Shown: positions 9,126-17,751 of the stretch, piece after piece
Layout: the number at the start of each line of letters is the position of its first letter
Position numbering within the stretch: position 1 is the stretch's first letter
Assembly: GCF_001612985.1 (NCBI RefSeq)
Contig: NZ_BDBM01000018.1
Location: 1 to 64,000 of the forward strand
Reading direction: 5' to 3'
DNA from: Nocardia gamkensis NBRC 108242
GTDB taxonomy: Bacteria; Actinomycetota; Actinomycetes; Mycobacteriales; Mycobacteriaceae
DNA: 64,000 nucleotides
Translations under genes and position numbers: made by a program
The notes under the pieces: generated by a model
The model's database searches: none
Told to the model about the DNA's origin: nothing
The model's input: the letters and a program-made list of their open reading frames with translations, nothing else

Positions 9126-9467
9126 TCAGGCGGACCGGCCGCCCGTGGTGTCGAAATCCGCCGTGTTGGCCGATTCCATGCCGTCGAACTGGCTGGAGTG
9201 CAGCCGCAACGCGGCCGCCAGCTTGTGCAATTCGTGCACGCCTGCCTGCGCGCCCCCCAGATATGACGCGGCCACGTCGTTCGCGGTCTGCGCGGCCCGG
9301 CCGGAGACCTCGTCGGCGCCCGCCGGAACGACGGTCAGCGCTTCCTCCGCGGAGCGCAGATCCGACACCAGCCGGTCGGCCAGCGCGTCCAGCCCGGAAG
9401 ACGCCCTGCCCGCCGTGACCGAGTCGAATTGCACGCTGTCGTACACCTCACCCCGCCCGTCACTCAT
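9126..9467 (-). CDS. PE-like ESX protein, partner of the PPE protein
   Basis: 113-aa helical protein beginning 'MSDGRGEVYDSVQFDSV'. It precedes the PPE gene by 43 nt. Length, helical hairpin character and position fit a PE-type protein. The classical PE dipeptide is not visible, so this is a family-level call from context. The ATG at 9467 is chosen over an upstream in-frame start because an AGGAGGG ribosome-binding site lies at the right distance. A Tyr near residue 80 is followed by 'LGGA' rather than a clean YxxxD/E. Confidence 0.72.
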   Translation of the reverse strand: MSDGRGEVYDSVQFDSVTAGRASSGLDALADRLVSDLRSAEEALTVVPAGADEVSGRAAQTANDVAASYLGGAQAGVHELHKLAAALRLHSSQFDGMESANTADFDTTGGRSA

Positions 9468-9499
9468 GAGACCCTCCTGTGTAGTGCTCGGCACTCGCG

Positions 9500-10876
9500 T
9501 CAGAGCGTGAGTTCCTTATCCGGCGGTGGTTCCGATGTCGTATCGGCCGCGCCGACCACCGGCAGCGAGACCCCGTCGATCCGGCCGACCACTTCGTCGC
9601 CGTGCCGGCCGGTGACCATCTGGCCGCGCAGCGCGTCGGTGCTCGACTCGCCGTCGCGGGCCAGACCCGCACCACCCATGGCACCGCCCATCGGCATGTA
9701 TCCGGTGCCGGTCCCGGTTCCCGCCGCGGTGGCGCTCGTCGCGGCGAAGGCCGTGGACGCGGTGCCGGTACCTGCCGCGGGCACACCGCCGATGCTGCCG
9801 AGCGAACCGCCCGCGACCCGGGTTCCCGGCCACGGGTTGAGCGGTGCGGCAGCGATCGCACCCGGGACGCCGCCGCCGATGCCACCGGCGCCGCCCGCAC
9901 CGCCGGCGCCCTTGCCTTGCCCGGCTTCCTCGCCTTCCTCGGGCTCACCCGCGGCCTCGTGGCCGCCGGGTGCGCTGATCGGTTTCGGCGCAAGCAGCGA
10001 CGGATTCGCCGCCGCCAACTGCCCCAGCGACTGGGCGACCTGGCCCGCCGTGCTGATCAGCGGCGTGATCATGCTCATCAACTGGGTCAGCTGCTCGGCC
10101 GACTTCACGCCCGTCGGCGCGTTCGTGATCGGAACCTTCTGTCCGGCCTGCGTCATGCTCGCGCTGTGCCCGAGCAGCTCGGCCTTCGTCTCGGCGGTAA
10201 TCGCCAGCGCCTCGGTCATCGCCTCGATGGCGGAGGCGACCAGGAAGCCCTGGCCTCCCGGTGAGGCCGCCAGCAGCGGCGCGAAGGCCATGGTGGTGGA
10301 GAACTTCGCCAGCACCGCCGACATCAGGCCCGCACCGGTGAACACGCTGCCCGCCGCGCCCGTGAGCACCGACTTCTCCTGTGTGCTCTGCGCCGCGAGC
10401 TGGTCCGCGTCGGCTTGGGCCGCACCGGCCTTCTTCGCGGCCTCCATCGCCGCCATGCCCTGCCACACCGTCATCAAGGTCTGCACCAGGGACGAGCCGA
10501 CCTGCATCACGGTCTGCATCACGGTGGACACGTTCTGCAGCAACTGAGTCGGGTCGGCCGGCGGCGCGGGCGCGGCGGCGGCACCGGCCTGCACCGGCGC
10601 GGGCGGCGGCGAGCCGAGCTGCCCGGTGCCGAACGCGGAGGCGAGGTCGGTCAGCGGGCGCATGAGCACGCCGAGATCGATCGTCGGCAGCGGCGGCAGC
10701 TCCGGCAGCTGGACGAAGGCGGGCATCTCCGGCAGGTGCGGTAGACCCATGCTGTGCAGGACATCGTTCACCGGCATGTCCAACATGGGCGCAAGAGCGC
10801 TGCCCCGCAGCAGTTCCAGGACCGTCGGATCCAGTGGATCGGCGCCGGGCGGCGGAATGGCTCCCGGCGAGGTCAT
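9500..10876 (-). CDS. Ala-rich ESX-associated protein (EspB/PPE-like architecture)
   Basis: 458-aa protein of the substrate operon. Residues ~1-110 are Pro-rich ('PTIDLGVLMRPLTDLASAFG'). A helical region with a WQG triplet follows ('TLMTVWQGMAAMEAAKKAG', around residue 138). The rest is a Gly/Ala-rich linker. It ends in a tail 'GQMVTGRHGDEVVGRIDGV' plus 'LPVVG', which resembles the short tail of several actinobacterial ESX substrates. Its ATG overlaps the stop of the EspC-like gene (ATGA). It is probably exported through the local ESX; the EspB resemblance is structural, not a firm homology. Confidence 0.75.
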   Translation of the reverse strand: MTSPGAIPPPGADPLDPTVLELLRGSALAPMLDMPVNDVLHSMGLPHLPEMPAFVQLPELPPLPTIDLGVLMRPLTDLASAFGTGQLGSPPPAPVQAGAAAAPAPPADPTQLLQNVSTVMQTVMQVGSSLVQTLMTVWQGMAAMEAAKKAGAAQADADQLAAQSTQEKSVLTGAAGSVFTGAGLMSAVLAKFSTTMAFAPLLAASPGGQGFLVASAIEAMTEALAITAETKAELLGHSASMTQAGQKVPITNAPTGVKSAEQLTQLMSMITPLISTAGQVAQSLGQLAAANPSLLAPKPISAPGGHEAAGEPEEGEEAGQGKGAGGAGGAGGIGGGVPGAIAAAPLNPWPGTRVAGGSLGSIGGVPAAGTGTASTAFAATSATAAGTGTGTGYMPMGGAMGGAGLARDGESSTDALRGQMVTGRHGDEVVGRIDGVSLPVVGAADTTSEPPPDKELTL

Positions 10877-11190
10877 GACCGCGTGCGGATCGCTCCGATG
10901 GCCGCGCCCGACGCGGTGTCCGTGCCCTCGTAGGTGGCGGCGGCCTGATGCGCCGTCAACGCGGTGCCCGCGTGCACGGCGGCGAGCTGCGCCACCGACG
11001 ACAGATGGTTGGCCTGGGCGAAGGCGTACGAGACGAGGAACTCCTGGCCGATCAGGCCGAACACCGGGACCACCGCGGCGATCGTCGCGGCCTGGTCGGT
11101 CGCCGCGATCGCACCGACACCGGCGGCCATGGCCGCCGATTCGCCTCCGTATACACGCAGCGCATCCGGGACTACTTCAATGTGGCTCAT
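10873..11190 (-). CDS. EspC-like type VII secretion target
   Basis: 105-aa protein starting 'MSHIEVVPDALRVYGGESAA', a pattern typical of the EspC/'type VII secretion target' family. Its C-terminus contains the general secretion signal YxxxD as 'TYEGTDTASG'. The frame is open to 11,235, but ATG 11190 gives the conserved start; ATG 11196 is also possible. It overlaps the next gene by ATGA. It is likely secreted or co-secreted by the ESX machinery. Confidence 0.8.
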   Translation of the reverse strand: MSHIEVVPDALRVYGGESAAMAAGVGAIAATDQAATIAAVVPVFGLIGQEFLVSYAFAQANHLSSVAQLAAVHAGTALTAHQAAATYEGTDTASGAAIGAIRTRS

Positions 11191-11241
11191 GATCATCGTC
11201 CAATCCCGAAACATCCCCCGATGTTTCGTATTCAACTCTAC

Positions 11242-11589
11242 CTAGCGACGACCGCGAATCGCGATCCCGACGTGGTTAACATCCGGTGACCAGCCGGTGG
11301 CTTCCTCATTGAATGCGGTGATCAGTTCACCGCGCTCCGCGAAAGCCTTGTGGGCGGCCGCTCGCGCGGTGTCCACAACCGTTTTCTCGAACTCCTCCGG
11401 CGAAAGTTTCGATACCGCAGCGGTAAACCTGAGCCCTACCAAAGCGGCGTTTCCGTCCACCTCCGCGGTTACCGCTCCGTCGGGCGATGTCTCGGTGACC
11501 CGGATACCATTCATGGCGTCGTTGAGATCGGTGAGCCGGTAGAGCTGATTCCGCACCCGAGCAATGAGCTCGTCCATTGTCTCGACCAT
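11242..11589 (-). CDS. YbaB/EbfC-like protein of the ESX locus (EspL-like)
   Basis: 115-aa protein with the YbaB fold pattern: an N-terminal helix ('MDELIARVRNQLYRLTDLND') then 'VTAEVDGNAALVGLRFTAAV' and a C-terminal helix. YbaB-like proteins such as EspL occur in mycobacterial ESX-1 loci. A nucleoid-associated or chaperone role is possible; function here is not known. It lies 25 nt downstream of the EspD/EspH-like gene in the same operon. Confidence 0.78.
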   Translation of the reverse strand: MVETMDELIARVRNQLYRLTDLNDAMNGIRVTETSPDGAVTAEVDGNAALVGLRFTAAVSKLSPEEFEKTVVDTARAAAHKAFAERGELITAFNEEATGWSPDVNHVGIAIRGRR

Positions 11590-11614
11590 GCCGCCTCCCG
11601 AATTCCGCTGTCGC

Positions 11615-11971
11615 TCAGACCGATCGCAGCCAGCTCTGCGGTTCGGTGTCGTATTCCTGCTCGTCGATGATCTCCTGCGTCGCCACCTGCTGTTCGGTGG
11701 GCAGACCGGTCAGTGCCAGCATCTCCGAGCCGAATCCCAGTTGCCGCAATTGCGCTCGCCGCGCCAGGCCGGCACGGTTCGCCGCCTGTTTGCACAACCG
11801 CAGGACGTCACCCGCCAGCGCTTCCGGATCCCGACGCAATTGATCGGCGTCGACCTCGATACCCAACGGCAGACCCATTTCGGTGGTACGCACCGAAATA
11901 GAGCCCGTGAGCGAGGTCGCCATGAATTCCGTGGGGAATTCGCCGGTCTGCCCCGGCTGCGATGCGGTCAT
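11615..11971 (-). CDS. Small ESX-associated protein, EspD/EspH-like
   Basis: 118-aa cytosolic protein. The core 'SISVRTTEMGLPLGIEVDAD' plus 'LAGDVLRLCKQAANRAGL' resembles the small EspD/EspH-type (DUF2694-like) proteins of ESX-1 loci, which stabilise substrates. The frame opens 3 codons upstream at a GTG, but ATG 11971 sits 9 nt from a GGAGG and is preferred. It is followed by the YbaB-like gene, as in mycobacterial espD/espH neighbourhoods. The family call is tentative. Confidence 0.65.
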   Translation of the reverse strand: MTASQPGQTGEFPTEFMATSLTGSISVRTTEMGLPLGIEVDADQLRRDPEALAGDVLRLCKQAANRAGLARRAQLRQLGFGSEMLALTGLPTEQQVATQEIIDEQEYDTEPQSWLRSV

Positions 11972-11987
11972 CGGCAACACCCTCCGA

Positions 11988-12764
11988 TCACAATCGTTCG
12001 TCTTTGATGGATTGGACGACCTCGGCGATCCGCGTGTTGATCAGGCCGGCCAGCCGCCGGACGTCCGCCGCCGCCACCGTCGGCGGCCTGCTCGGCACGA
12101 TGACGTACCGCCCGTCATCGACGAGATCGCGCCAGGCCAAATGCGTTCGAGTGATACCGCGGGGGCCGAATCGCGAATATCCCTGCTCGACAACGATGGT
12201 GCCCGCCGTGGCGACCGGCGCCCGCTCGAAGGACTCCCTCCGGCTCGCCGCGCGATCTTCGACGTCGTTGACGAGGGAACGGCCGTAGAAATGGTCCAGA
12301 CCGTCGCCCTCGGGCTCGGCCAGATCGAAGGCAGCCCGCTGACCTGCGTCGGCCTTCGGCAAAGCGGCGGCAATGACGTCACCGAGCGCCAGCACGTCGT
12401 GTTCGACCACCGTGAATCCCTCGGTTCGGCGCTCCGTGCGATTCGGCTTCTGGGTCACCAGGAAGGCGCGTTCTCCCCTGCGTCCGGCGAGCATGCGGAT
12501 CGCGCCCATCGGATTCCGCGCCGCATCGCCGTCGACGCCGCGGACCACCAGCCGAATGTCCGGCACCGCGAGCACCGACATCAAATCCTCCAGCTCACGG
12601 CCCCACCGTGTTCGAATCCGCTGCCACGCCTCGCTCTTGTGCCTGCGCGCGTCGTCGTAGTACGTCGTGCCACTGACGTACACGAACGGATCCGGCAGGC
12701 TCTCGTTCACGGCGTTCCACGCCGCGACGAATTCCAGACCGGAGAACTCCCAGGTGTCGATCAT
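11988..12764 (-). CDS. Second EspG-family protein
   Basis: 258-aa EspG-family chaperone beginning 'MIDTWEFSGLEFVAAWNAV', with 'DIRLVVRGVDGDAARNPMGAIRMLAGRRGERAFLV' spread across the central sheet. It differs strongly from the EspG at 7320-8111. The ATGA overlap (12761-12764) couples it to the Q/A-rich substrate gene upstream, so that protein may be its client. Two EspG genes in one locus suggest separate chaperones for separate substrates. Confidence 0.8.
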   Translation of the reverse strand: MIDTWEFSGLEFVAAWNAVNESLPDPFVYVSGTTYYDDARRHKSEAWQRIRTRWGRELEDLMSVLAVPDIRLVVRGVDGDAARNPMGAIRMLAGRRGERAFLVTQKPNRTERRTEGFTVVEHDVLALGDVIAAALPKADAGQRAAFDLAEPEGDGLDHFYGRSLVNDVEDRAASRRESFERAPVATAGTIVVEQGYSRFGPRGITRTHLAWRDLVDDGRYVIVPSRPPTVAAADVRRLAGLINTRIAEVVQSIKDERL

Positions 12765-14611
12765 TGCTCGACAACCGGTTTCGCCACCACGGGCGCATCA
12801 CCCAGCGCCTCTTCCAGATGCTCGGTGGAATCCAGATAGTCGGCGCGCTTGTGTTCCTTCTGCTGTCCGCCCTGTGCGGCGCCGGGACCGCCCATCGGCA
12901 TTCCGCCCATCGGGCTTCCCGCCATGCCCTGCCCCGCCGCGAGACCCGCGCGCGCGCCGGTGGCCGCTGTCACGGCGTTGGTCTGTGCCCGCGGGAACAA
13001 CTTCGACGCCTTGTCCAGATTCTGGCCTGCATTGGACTTCGCCGCGCCGAGGCCGCCGGCCGAACCGCCGGGCCCACCACCGCCCTTCGCCAGCGCCGAC
13101 TCGAGTTTCTTCGCCGCGTCCGACATATTCGGCATACCCGGCAGTCCGGCCAGCGCAGCCTGCTGCGCGGCTTGCTGCGCAGCCTGCTGCGCGGCGCCGG
13201 CCACCTGCTGGCCGAGCTGCTGCGCCTGTTGCGCGAGTTGCTGCGCGGCCTGCTGTGCCTGTTGCGCGAGTTGCTGCGCCGCTTGCTGGGCAGCTTGCTG
13301 GGCGGCCTGCTGTTGTTGTTGCTGCTGTTGCTCGGCAGCTCGGCGCTGGGCGTCCAGCTGCGCTTGCCGCTGCGCGGCTTCCAATGCCTTGCGCTGTTGC
13401 TCGCTCTGCTGCTGTGCGCTCTGCATCGCGGCCAGCTGCGCGGCGCTGGTACCGGGGCCAGGCCCGGGCCCGGCGGCGGTGCCGGGCCCCGGACCGCCCG
13501 GACCGGGTACCTGAGCGGTCGTCGGCGGAATGGGATCCGGCAGTACCGCGATGACTTGGTCGGTGGCCTCGACACCCGGAACGTATACCTCTTGCATCGC
13601 CCTGACGTAATTCCGTACGGCAGCCTCTTCTTTCCGCTGCCGATACGCGTCGTCGGTCTCGCCGGAGTTTCGGGTCGGCGGATAGTCGTCGCCCTGCTGG
13701 AGGCGCACTCCGGTGGTGTACAACCATTCCGACACGTATTCGAGGCTGTCCCCGATGAGCTTCATGTTTGTATTCAGCTGATCGGTGCCGGTGCCGTACG
13801 CGGTGATCGCTCGACGCGCTCGATCGGCACCGCCGTTGTTGTTCGGACTCGTCCAGCTCGATCGACTTGTCGTCATCTGATTCGAGAGGATGTCGAACGT
13901 TTCCTTCAGTTCTCCCGCCAGCCACCGCCAATCCGACGCGGCTTGCGCGACTTTGATCGGCATGGACGGACTACCGCCGGTGATCGAGGTGATGATCGTC
14001 TGATACTGGGAATAGACGAAATTCTCCGGATCGTCCGCACGCACCCCGCGGGGTTCGAATTTCACCTCGCCCGGCTCCGCCAAGCTGGTCGGCAATCCGT
14101 GATTCTCTTCCGGCCGCCGGTTACCGACCTCGTTCCAATCCGGATGCGCATAGGTATTTCCGCTGCCGTCACCCGCGGTGGTCAATCCCGCGGGACCCGG
14201 CCGGTCCGCGAGGTTCTCGGTGATTCCTTTGTGCTCACTTACCCGTCGTTCCAGCGTGGCGAAATCGACCCTGCTGTCCTCTTCGGTGCCCCGGTAGTGC
14301 CTGGCCGCCGCGAACAAAGTATCGGTCAGGTCGTCGAGGACGGTGATGTGGTCGTCCAGAATGCTCCCGAGTTCTCGTCCTTTCTCGGAGAAACGAGAAG
14401 CGAGCGCCTCCGCCGAGAGCAGCAAGGCGGCGAACGGCGGCAGCGAATCGATCTTCGACAGCTCCTTCTTGACCGACGCGACGCGAACGCGAACCCCGTT
14501 CGCCGCGTTGATCAAACCTTCCAGCGCACCGGGCCGCAGCTCCAAGGTGCCGTTCCCGGCCTCGGTGGACAGGACGCTCCACGGATTCGATGGATTCGAC
14601 TCTTCAGACAT
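12761..14611 (-). CDS. Large Q/A-rich ESX substrate (EspA/EspK-like)
   Basis: 616-aa first gene of the substrate operon. Residues ~1-120 are helical ('GALEGLINAANGVRVRVASV'). Residues ~200-330 form a second helical region containing 'SDWRWLAGELKETFDIL' and a WTSPNNNGG loop. Residues ~385-480 are a long Gln/Ala run (AAQQ and LAQQ units) likely to form a coiled coil. The tail 'RADYLDSTEHLEEALGD' plus 'KPVVEQ' resembles tails of EspK-type and other ESX substrates. The ATG is preceded by GGAAGGGGTG. Probably exported; exact family unknown. Confidence 0.8.
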   Translation of the reverse strand: MSEESNPSNPWSVLSTEAGNGTLELRPGALEGLINAANGVRVRVASVKKELSKIDSLPPFAALLLSAEALASRFSEKGRELGSILDDHITVLDDLTDTLFAAARHYRGTEEDSRVDFATLERRVSEHKGITENLADRPGPAGLTTAGDGSGNTYAHPDWNEVGNRRPEENHGLPTSLAEPGEVKFEPRGVRADDPENFVYSQYQTIITSITGGSPSMPIKVAQAASDWRWLAGELKETFDILSNQMTTSRSSWTSPNNNGGADRARRAITAYGTGTDQLNTNMKLIGDSLEYVSEWLYTTGVRLQQGDDYPPTRNSGETDDAYRQRKEEAAVRNYVRAMQEVYVPGVEATDQVIAVLPDPIPPTTAQVPGPGGPGPGTAAGPGPGPGTSAAQLAAMQSAQQQSEQQRKALEAAQRQAQLDAQRRAAEQQQQQQQQAAQQAAQQAAQQLAQQAQQAAQQLAQQAQQLGQQVAGAAQQAAQQAAQQAALAGLPGMPNMSDAAKKLESALAKGGGGPGGSAGGLGAAKSNAGQNLDKASKLFPRAQTNAVTAATGARAGLAAGQGMAGSPMGGMPMGGPGAAQGGQQKEHKRADYLDSTEHLEEALGDAPVVAKPVVEQ

Positions 14612-15081
14612 GCCACACCCCTTCCGGCTCGATGATGCGGAAGCACCTTCCCCCTGTTTCCAACGTTGGGAAGTACTGGAGATGAGCGGTGACGGCGCGG
14701 GCGGATACGATGCCGAGGTCCGATCCCGGAGACAGAGGCTCCGACCCGCACAACTGCATACACCCCCGACGTGGGCGACGGCTATGCGCGCGCCACGGCG
14801 CGGTTTCCTGTCCGCCCCCGCGCACGGGATGATGCTGCTGCGCCCGGCAACTCATACGCTGACGACCCTCCTCATCGCTGGCGTGCCGCGACCGGCGGTG
14901 CGCCACACGTCAATATGGCAGCCGGTTCTTACGGCACACCAAATATCGGTTTACGACGCACCAACGATTCTATGGTCAGTCGGGTTGTCTCCGCATGTAC
15001 AGACCCGAATCCCGGTGGGCCCGCACGCGCTGCCCGCCGCGTCTGACCAGCCGGTTTACTCCGAAGATGAATTCTTGTGGC
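14612..15081. other. Intergenic region (470 bp) upstream of the ESX substrate operon
   Basis: No convincing gene on either strand. It should contain the promoter for the 11-gene minus-strand operon starting at 14,611. A perfect 10-bp inverted repeat CCAACGTTGG lies at about 14,662-14,671, some 50 nt upstream of the start codon, and an AT-richer stretch lies at about 14,920-14,990. No consensus -35/-10 pair could be assigned with confidence. Confidence 0.5.
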
Positions 15082-16692
15082 TCAGCGCTTTTCGTCGTGT
15101 GGCCAGGGCGCGCCCACCGGACCGTGCCGGTCCTGGAACCTCCGCTCGAAACCGGCGAGGTACATCGACGGCGCCACCGAGGACGAAGACCGTTCCAGCA
15201 CGCCGTCATCGGCGATGTAGTAGATCGCCCGGCCGATCGCGATCTCCCCTGGTTCCACCGGGACGTACACCATCCAGCCGACGCCGATCCGATCGGCGCG
15301 CAAGTCCTCCAGCGGATAGTCCGCGGTGTCGGCTCCGCTGTTCCGGATGAACCGCGCTACCGAGGCGATCGCCTCCTCCTGCGCCATCGGCCCCGGCGCG
15401 GTCATCGTCACCCCGGCCATGGTGAGCTGGAAGAAAGCGCCGTCGACATCGAATTCGCCGTCGTCACCGAAGACACCGGTGAGAATGTCCCGCGTGACGA
15501 CGCCCCGCTCGGCCGCCGACACGAGGTCGCCGACGGCGGCGCGCCGCCGCGCGTCAACGTCGTCGCCGATCAGGTCGGCGACGATGTCCACGACGGTCTC
15601 CGAGGTCCACACGCCCGGCACCGCTTCGGCGAACCGGCCCGGCCCCGGCGACTCACCGCGGTACCAGCGGCCGTTCTCCCACCAGTAGCAGAACGACAGC
15701 AGACCGCTGGCGCAGCGGTGGTTCAACACCTGGCCCGCCACCCACTCCGGTGCGCCCGCATACAGATCGGGCAAGCGGGCGCCGTCGTTGTAGGCCGCCG
15801 CCAGTTCCGGCGCGTTCCACACCCCGCCCGAGAGCACCGCCCGTCCACCGGGCAGCGCGTACAGCGAACAGCCGCTGCGCTTGGCGCCCTCGAACCAGCC
15901 AACCGAGGGCAGTAGGCGTGGGCCCCATTGGGATTCGGCCGCGACGAACGCCGCGGCGAGCACCGCCCACCGGGCGGCCATGAGCGGGAACGGAGGCAAC
16001 TCGTCCTCGCACGGCACGGCGTGCACGCCCGCCTCCCGATCCGCCCGCGCCCGCGCCGCCGCCACCTGCGGGGGCCGTGACTGGCGGTCGCCGTGCCCCA
16101 GATAGGCGCCGAGCCAGACCGGCAGCGAATTCCGTGGGAACGCTGCCAGATCCGCGAGGTAGACCTCCGGCGGGAACAGCTGATCGTCCGGGAACGGCTC
16201 GTCGCCGTAGTCGTAGTCGACCTCCATCCGGCCCGCGCTGGTCAGCGTGAAGAGCAAACGCCACCATGGGCCGTCACCGAGCCCGGCCGCCAGCTGCCGA
16301 TGCTCCCGGACCAGCGCCACGATCCCGGGTTCCGGGGTCACGCGCACGGCGCGCTCCTGGTCGTCGAAGTAGACGGCCAGCGCCACCTCCGCGGCCACGG
16401 TCAGCGTGAACACCGCGTCCACCCGCTGCCACCCCGGCGGGCCGCCCGCACCCAGCTCGCGGGCTACCTGGTGCATGAGCGCCTTGGCTCGTTCGGCGAC
16501 ATCCTCGACCGGAGCCGCCGCGGACAAGGTGAAACCGACATCGGGCTCCCGCGCTTCGGACGCGGTGTCCTCGGCTGCCGCTTCGGCCGAATCCGCCGCT
16601 TCGGCGGACGGCGTCACGTGTGTCTCGGCCTCGCCGTGCTCCGGGGCATCGGCGGGTTCGTCGCCGGATGCCTGACCGCCTGGGTTGGTCAC
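15082..16692 (-). CDS. Immunity-like protein downstream of the giant toxin gene
   Basis: 536-aa soluble protein, last gene of the giant-toxin operon. Residues ~1-45 are an acidic Ala/Glu-rich tail. Residues ~45-190 ('WQRVDAVFTLTVAAEVALAV', 'MEVDYDYGDEPFPDDQLFPP', 'AFPRNSLPVWLGAYL') resemble the YezG/DUF600-type immunity fold. A final domain contains 'RIGVGWMVYVPVEPGEIAIG'. The frame is open to 16,845, but GTG 16692 begins a plausible 'VTNPGGQASGDEP' N-terminus after a GAGGGG stretch. Two or more domains suggest a composite immunity protein or a chaperone. The immunity role is inferred from position and weak fold resemblance. Confidence 0.68.
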   Translation of the reverse strand: MTNPGGQASGDEPADAPEHGEAETHVTPSAEAADSAEAAAEDTASEAREPDVGFTLSAAAPVEDVAERAKALMHQVARELGAGGPPGWQRVDAVFTLTVAAEVALAVYFDDQERAVRVTPEPGIVALVREHRQLAAGLGDGPWWRLLFTLTSAGRMEVDYDYGDEPFPDDQLFPPEVYLADLAAFPRNSLPVWLGAYLGHGDRQSRPPQVAAARARADREAGVHAVPCEDELPPFPLMAARWAVLAAAFVAAESQWGPRLLPSVGWFEGAKRSGCSLYALPGGRAVLSGGVWNAPELAAAYNDGARLPDLYAGAPEWVAGQVLNHRCASGLLSFCYWWENGRWYRGESPGPGRFAEAVPGVWTSETVVDIVADLIGDDVDARRRAAVGDLVSAAERGVVTRDILTGVFGDDGEFDVDGAFFQLTMAGVTMTAPGPMAQEEAIASVARFIRNSGADTADYPLEDLRADRIGVGWMVYVPVEPGEIAIGRAIYYIADDGVLERSSSSVAPSMYLAGFERRFQDRHGPVGAPWPHDEKR

Positions 16693-16790
16693 GTCGCGGA
16701 AATCCCCTCGTCCACCGCATCGGAGCCGGCGCACACGCCGCGATGCCTGCTTCGTTCGTCGTTCATCCTGGCACCGCGCCGGTGCGCGGG

Positions 16791-17234
16791 TCAGGGCTCC
16801 TGCCGCAGGCCGAGCAGCGGCAGGTCCAGCTCTCGATTTTCCCAACGTTCATTCCACGCGACATAGGCCAAGGCGGTGGGGGCGCCGATACCGAACCCGT
16901 CGCGCAACCCGGTGACGACCATGCCGGCCAGCCGCCGGTATCCGGCCGTGGAACTGGGCCAGGGCAGCTCGGTCCACCAGTTGACATGGCTCGCATCGCG
17001 TTCCCGCCAACCCGACTCGGCGATCAGCGCGCGTCCCGAAGCGCCCGCGCGCGAGGCGGGATCGAGCCATTCGTCGTCGACCAATTCGGCCGAGAGGGCG
17101 TCATCGAGCTGGAGGAATTGGGCGTAGCGCCGCCGCGGACCGGTGCCGGACTCGACCAGCTTGACGATGGAACCGGCACGCAGCGCGGCGAGTTCCTCGG
17201 CCAGACCCGCGGCGAAGCCTTCCCACCCCGTCAA
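16791..17234 (-). CDS. TY-Chap (YbjN/CesT-like) peptide-binding chaperone domain protein
   Basis: 147-aa cytosolic protein. Features of the TY-Chap N-terminal family are 'MTGWEGFAAGLAEELAAL', 'RRRYAQFLQLDDALSAELV', 'NWWTELPWPSSTAGYRRLA' and a final 'LRDGFGIGAPTALAYVAW'. This family is related to type III chaperones and YbjN and often sits next to actinobacterial toxins and conflict genes. The start overlaps the DUF6301 stop by 4 nt (ATGA), so the two are coupled. A chaperone or immunity role for the giant protein encoded upstream is the obvious inference. Confidence 0.78.
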   Translation of the reverse strand: MTGWEGFAAGLAEELAALRAGSIVKLVESGTGPRRRYAQFLQLDDALSAELVDDEWLDPASRAGASGRALIAESGWRERDASHVNWWTELPWPSSTAGYRRLAGMVVTGLRDGFGIGAPTALAYVAWNERWENRELDLPLLGLRQEP

Positions 17235-17722
17235 CTCTGCTCCTGCTGGTCCAGTTCGACGGACTGATCGTGCAGAGCGAGCCAGGAGTTGTCCGTCAGG
17301 GACAGCTCGACCGAGCGACCCAGATCCGCCGCCACCAGCGTTGTGTCCGGACCAGCCCAGCGGATCTCGGCGGTGGCGCCGGGCACCCGGGTGGTCGGTT
17401 CACCGAGCGCGCCGGTCAGCGCCTCGACCATCGTGACGAACGCGTCCCTCGACAGCGCCCGCCCCTGCGCGTCGTTCGGGGCGAAATCGGTGACGCGCAA
17501 CTCGATGTCGACGATGCGGCCGTCACGACCATGGATCTTCCCGCTGGCCATTCCGAATCCGGCATCCAGCATCGCCCGGTCCGGATGGACGGTCAGCACT
17601 TTCCAGCCGAACGACTCCGCCAGCCGCGGAACCGCGTCCATCGGCTGGGAGCCGTCGAGCGACCGCAGGCCGGTGGCCAGGTCGACGATCTCGTTGTCGG
17701 TCAACGCGCGCCATTCGGTCAT
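17231..17722 (-). CDS. DUF6301-type protein
   Basis: 163-aa protein with 'MTEWRALTDNEIVDLATGLRS' at the start, as in DUF6301 proteins. It continues with 'LAESFGWKVLTVHPDRAMLD' and a C-terminal part near 'RWAGPDTTLVAADLGRSVELSL'. Such proteins are found near polymorphic toxins in Nocardia and Streptomyces but have no known activity. It is coupled to the TY-Chap gene and 29 nt downstream of the 94-aa gene. An immunity function is possible but unproven. Confidence 0.72.
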   Translation of the reverse strand: MTEWRALTDNEIVDLATGLRSLDGSQPMDAVPRLAESFGWKVLTVHPDRAMLDAGFGMASGKIHGRDGRIVDIELRVTDFAPNDAQGRALSRDAFVTMVEALTGALGEPTTRVPGATAEIRWAGPDTTLVAADLGRSVELSLTDNSWLALHDQSVELDQQEQS

Positions 17723-17751
17723 GGGCTCACCTTAGGTCGTGACATCGACGA

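Noticed and set aside
12764..14635. 623-codon plus-strand frame and a Cys-rich frame at 12,849-13,514
   Set aside because: Antisense of the Q/A-rich ESX substrate. The Cys/Leu runs come from the Gln/Ala codons read backwards.
14604..14906. 100-codon minus-strand frame upstream of the ESX substrate operon
   Set aside because: No domain, odd Arg/Cys composition and no ribosome-binding site; more likely promoter and leader DNA.
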